In this document: positions 15,050 through 16,971 of the stretch, one piece after another | How positions within the stretch are numbered: the first letter of the stretch is position 1 | How the letters are laid out: each line of letters starts with the position of its first letter | DNA from: an uncultured Prevotellaceae bacterium | GTDB lineage: Bacteria > Bacteroidota > Bacteroidia > Bacteroidales > Bacteroidaceae | DNA length: 16,971 bases | NCBI GenBank assembly: GCA_947306845.1 | Contig: CAMZHP010000033.1 | Location: 1-16,971, forward strand | Reading direction: 5' to 3' | Made by a program: the position numbers and the translations under genes | Notes under the pieces: model-generated | What the model was told of the DNA's origin: nothing | The model's database searches: none | The model's input: the letters and a program-made list of their open reading frames with translations, nothing else

Positions 15050-16971
15050 TTAGTTCTTATAATTTCTCGTTTGTACCTTGATTGCTTCATACTCAAGAGG
15101 TTCCTTGATGAGTTCAGGGGCTTTGTCCTCGCTGCCCTGATATTCCCAACAGCCTACGTAGAAGTAGTTCTCATCATCACGCTTGGCTTCGCCTTCCTCA
15201 GTCTGGTATTCTTCACGGAAGTGTCCGCCACAGCTCTCATTGCGTGAGAGGGCATCATAAGCCACAAGCATACCCATAGTGAAGAAGTCACGGAGGTGGA
15301 TGGCCTTGTCGAGCTCAATGTTGAGTCCTTCCTTGGTTCCGGGAATAAACAGGTTGGTGTCGAATTCCTTGCGGAGTTTCTTGATGAGTTCGATACCTTC
15401 CTTGAGTCCCTCAGCAGTGCGGCCCATACCGACATGCTCCCACATGATGTGTCCGAGCTCTTTGTGGATGGAGTCGACACTGCGCTTGCCCTTGATGTTC
15501 ATTAGACGGTCAATCTCGGCTGCCACGCCCTTCTCTGCCTCTTCAAACTCAGGCAGGTCGGTGGAGACGCGAGGCCAGATTTCCTGGTCGGCGAGATAGT
15601 TCTGAATGGTATAGGGGAGTACGAAGTAACCGTCGGCAAGACCCTGCATGAGAGCGGAGGCTCCGAGGCGGTTGGCACCGTGGTCAGAGAAGTTGCACTC
15701 GCCAATGGCAAAGAGTCCCTTGATGGAGGTCTGCAGTTCGTAGTCAACCCAGATGCCGCCCATGGTATAGTGTACGGCGGGGAAGATCATCATCGGATGA
15801 TAATAGGTCATGCCGTTGATCTCACAGGCTTTCTCTCCGGGGAAGACATCGGTGATTTCCTCATACATCTCGAAGAGGTTGCCGTAGCGCTGCATGATCA
15901 CATCGATGCCGAGGCGGTTGATGGACTCGGAGAAATCGAGGAACACAGCCAGACCGGTGTTGTTGACACCGAAGCCCTTGTCGCAACGCTCCTTGGCAGC
16001 ACGTGATGCCACGTCACGAGGCACGAGGTTGCCGAAAGCGGGATAGCGGCGCTCCAGATAGTAGTCGCGGTCCTCTTCGGGAATCTCATATCCCTGCTTT
16101 GTGCCTGCCTGCAGTGCTTTGGCATCCTCCAGTTTCTTGGGCACCCAGATGCGGCCGTCGTTACGGAGCGACTCCGACATCAGGGTCAGTTTCGACTGCT
16201 TGTCACCGTGGACGGGGATGCAGGTCGGGTGAATCTGCACGTAAGAGGGATTGGCAAAGTAAGCGCCTTTGCGGTAGCACTGCACAGCTGCGGTGCAGTT
16301 GCAGCCCATGGCGTTGGTAGAGAGGAAATATGTGTTTCCGTAGCCGCCGGTGGCGATGACCACGGCATTGGCGGAGAAACGCTCGAGTTTGCCAGTGACG
16401 AGGTTCTTGGCGATGATGCCGCGGGCACGTCCGTTGACGATGACCACATCCTCCATCTCATAGCGGGTGTAGAGTTTCACTTTTCCTGCCTGAACCTGTG
16501 CGCTGAGTGAGGAATAAGCACCCAGGAGCAACTGCTGACCTGTTTGTCCCTTGGCGTAGAAGGTACGCGACACCTGTGCACCACCGAAGGAGCGGTTGGC
16601 GAGCATGCCGCCATACTCACGGGCGAAGGGCACACCCTGTGCCACGCACTGGTCGATGATGTTGTTGGATACCTCAGCCAGGCGGTATACATTGGCCTCA
16701 CGGGCACGGTAGTCGCCACCTTTGACGGTGTCATAGAAAAGACGGTACACAGAGTCACCATCGTTCTGATAGCATTTGGCGGCATTGATACCACCTTGAG
16801 CGGCGATGGAGTGTGCGCGGCGCGGTGAGTCCTGGATACAGAGATTAATGACATTGAAGCCCATCTCTCCAAGGCTGGCGGCAGCACTGGCTCCTGCCAG
16901 ACCGGTACCGACAACGATGACGTCGAGTTTCAGTTTGTTCTTCGGGTTCACCAGTCGCTGGTGGGCCTTGT
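15050..16971 (-). CDS. sdhA: Fumarate reductase/succinate dehydrogenase flavoprotein subunit (5' end cut by window)
   Basis: This is the catalytic FAD subunit that interconverts fumarate and succinate at the inner membrane. Counting from the GTG at 16951 there are 633 residues, but the frame stays open to the window edge and reads [12 protein letters not shown] across that GTG. This resembles the N-terminal part of Bacteroidetes homologues, so the true start is outside. Visible motifs are the dinucleotide-binding [32 protein letters not shown] with the His that can bind FAD covalently, IHPTCIP, the [13 protein letters not shown] region, and [20 protein letters not shown]. The sequence style is that of the Wolinella/Bacillus-type complex II with a single di-haem cytochrome b subunit, whose gene (sdhC) is expected just beyond the right edge. 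The gene order would then be sdhC-sdhA-sdhB. Confidence 0.96.
   Translation of the reverse strand, partial: KAHQRLVNPKNKLKLDVIVVGTGLAGASAAASLGEMGFNVINLCIQDSPRRAHSIAAQGGINAAKCYQNDGDSVYRLFYDTVKGGDYRAREANVYRLAEVSNNIIDQCVAQGVPFAREYGGMLANRSFGGAQVSRTFYAKGQTGQQLLLGAYSSLSAQVQAGKVKLYTRYEMEDVVIVNGRARGIIAKNLVTGKLERFSANAVVIATGGYGNTYFLSTNAMGCNCTAAVQCYRKGAYFANPSYVQIHPTCIPVHGDKQSKLTLMSESLRNDGRIWVPKKLEDAKALQAGTKQGYEIPEEDRDYYLERRYPAFGNLVPRDVASRAAKERCDKGFGVNNTGLAVFLDFSESINRLGIDVIMQRYGNLFEMYEEITDVFPGEKACEINGMTYYHPMMIFPAVHYTMGGIWVDYELQTSIKGLFAIGECNFSDHGANRLGASALMQGLADGYFVLPYTIQNYLADQEIWPRVSTDLPEFEEAEKGVAAEIDRLMNIKGKRSVDSIHKELGHIMWEHVGMGRTAEGLKEGIELIKKLRKEFDTNLFIPGTKEGLNIELDKAIHLRDFFTMGMLVAYDALSRNESCGGHFREEYQTEEGEAKRDDENYFYVGCWEYQGSEDKAPELIKEPLEYEAIKVQTRNYKN

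Noticed and set aside
16949..16951. GTG as the true start of the flavoprotein
   Set aside because: The frame continues upstream as KAHQRL, matching the usual N-terminal part of the family, so the gene is simply cut by the window edge.

Overview
The window looks like a piece of a Bacteroidales chromosome, most likely Prevotellaceae. The reasons are: Bacteroidetes-type promoters (TAnnTTTG -7 boxes), a PorZ-like type IX secretion protein, a BspA-type leucine-rich repeat surface protein, a DUF4252/ECF sigma pair, a Bacteroidetes-type long LeuRS, and a fumarate reductase/succinate dehydrogenase pair of the kind these succinate producers carry. Genus assignment is an inference from protein resemblance only.

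Layout. (1) Positions 1-1130, minus strand: a DUF4252 exported protein, an ECF sigma factor and the first 38 codons of a third gene that runs off the left edge; probably one regulatory operon. (2) 1279-3006, plus strand: a secreted BspA-like LRR protein. (3) 3026-3263: a compact array of three related repeat units, each made of an AT-rich hairpin plus a Bacteroidetes promoter, leading straight into leuS. (4) 3287-11027, plus strand: a tight five-gene run, leuS - yitT-family - rdgB - porZ - acyltransferase, with gaps of 9, -4, 2 and 6 nt, probably transcribed from the repeat-borne promoter. (5) 11028-11498: a 471-bp AT-rich non-coding region with about ten DnaA-box-like 9-mers (two perfect) and a 26-bp perfect palindrome. 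(6) 11499-14126, plus strand: mutS. (7) 14249-16971, minus strand: the iron-sulfur and flavoprotein subunits of fumarate reductase/succinate dehydrogenase, ending in a strong intrinsic terminator; the flavoprotein N-terminus and the presumed cytochrome b subunit lie beyond the right edge.

The most notable observation is region 5. In hand-counted samples the plus strand changes from C-rich (leuS to the acyltransferase gene) to G-rich (mutS and the sdh genes) across this gap. Genes on the same strand (leuS and mutS) have opposite skew, and mutS and sdhA, on opposite strands, share the same plus-strand skew, so gene orientation does not explain it. Together with the DnaA boxes this makes 11041-11373 a good candidate for the chromosomal replication origin, although dnaA itself is not in the window. 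The second notable item is the promoter-bearing repeat array upstream of leuS.
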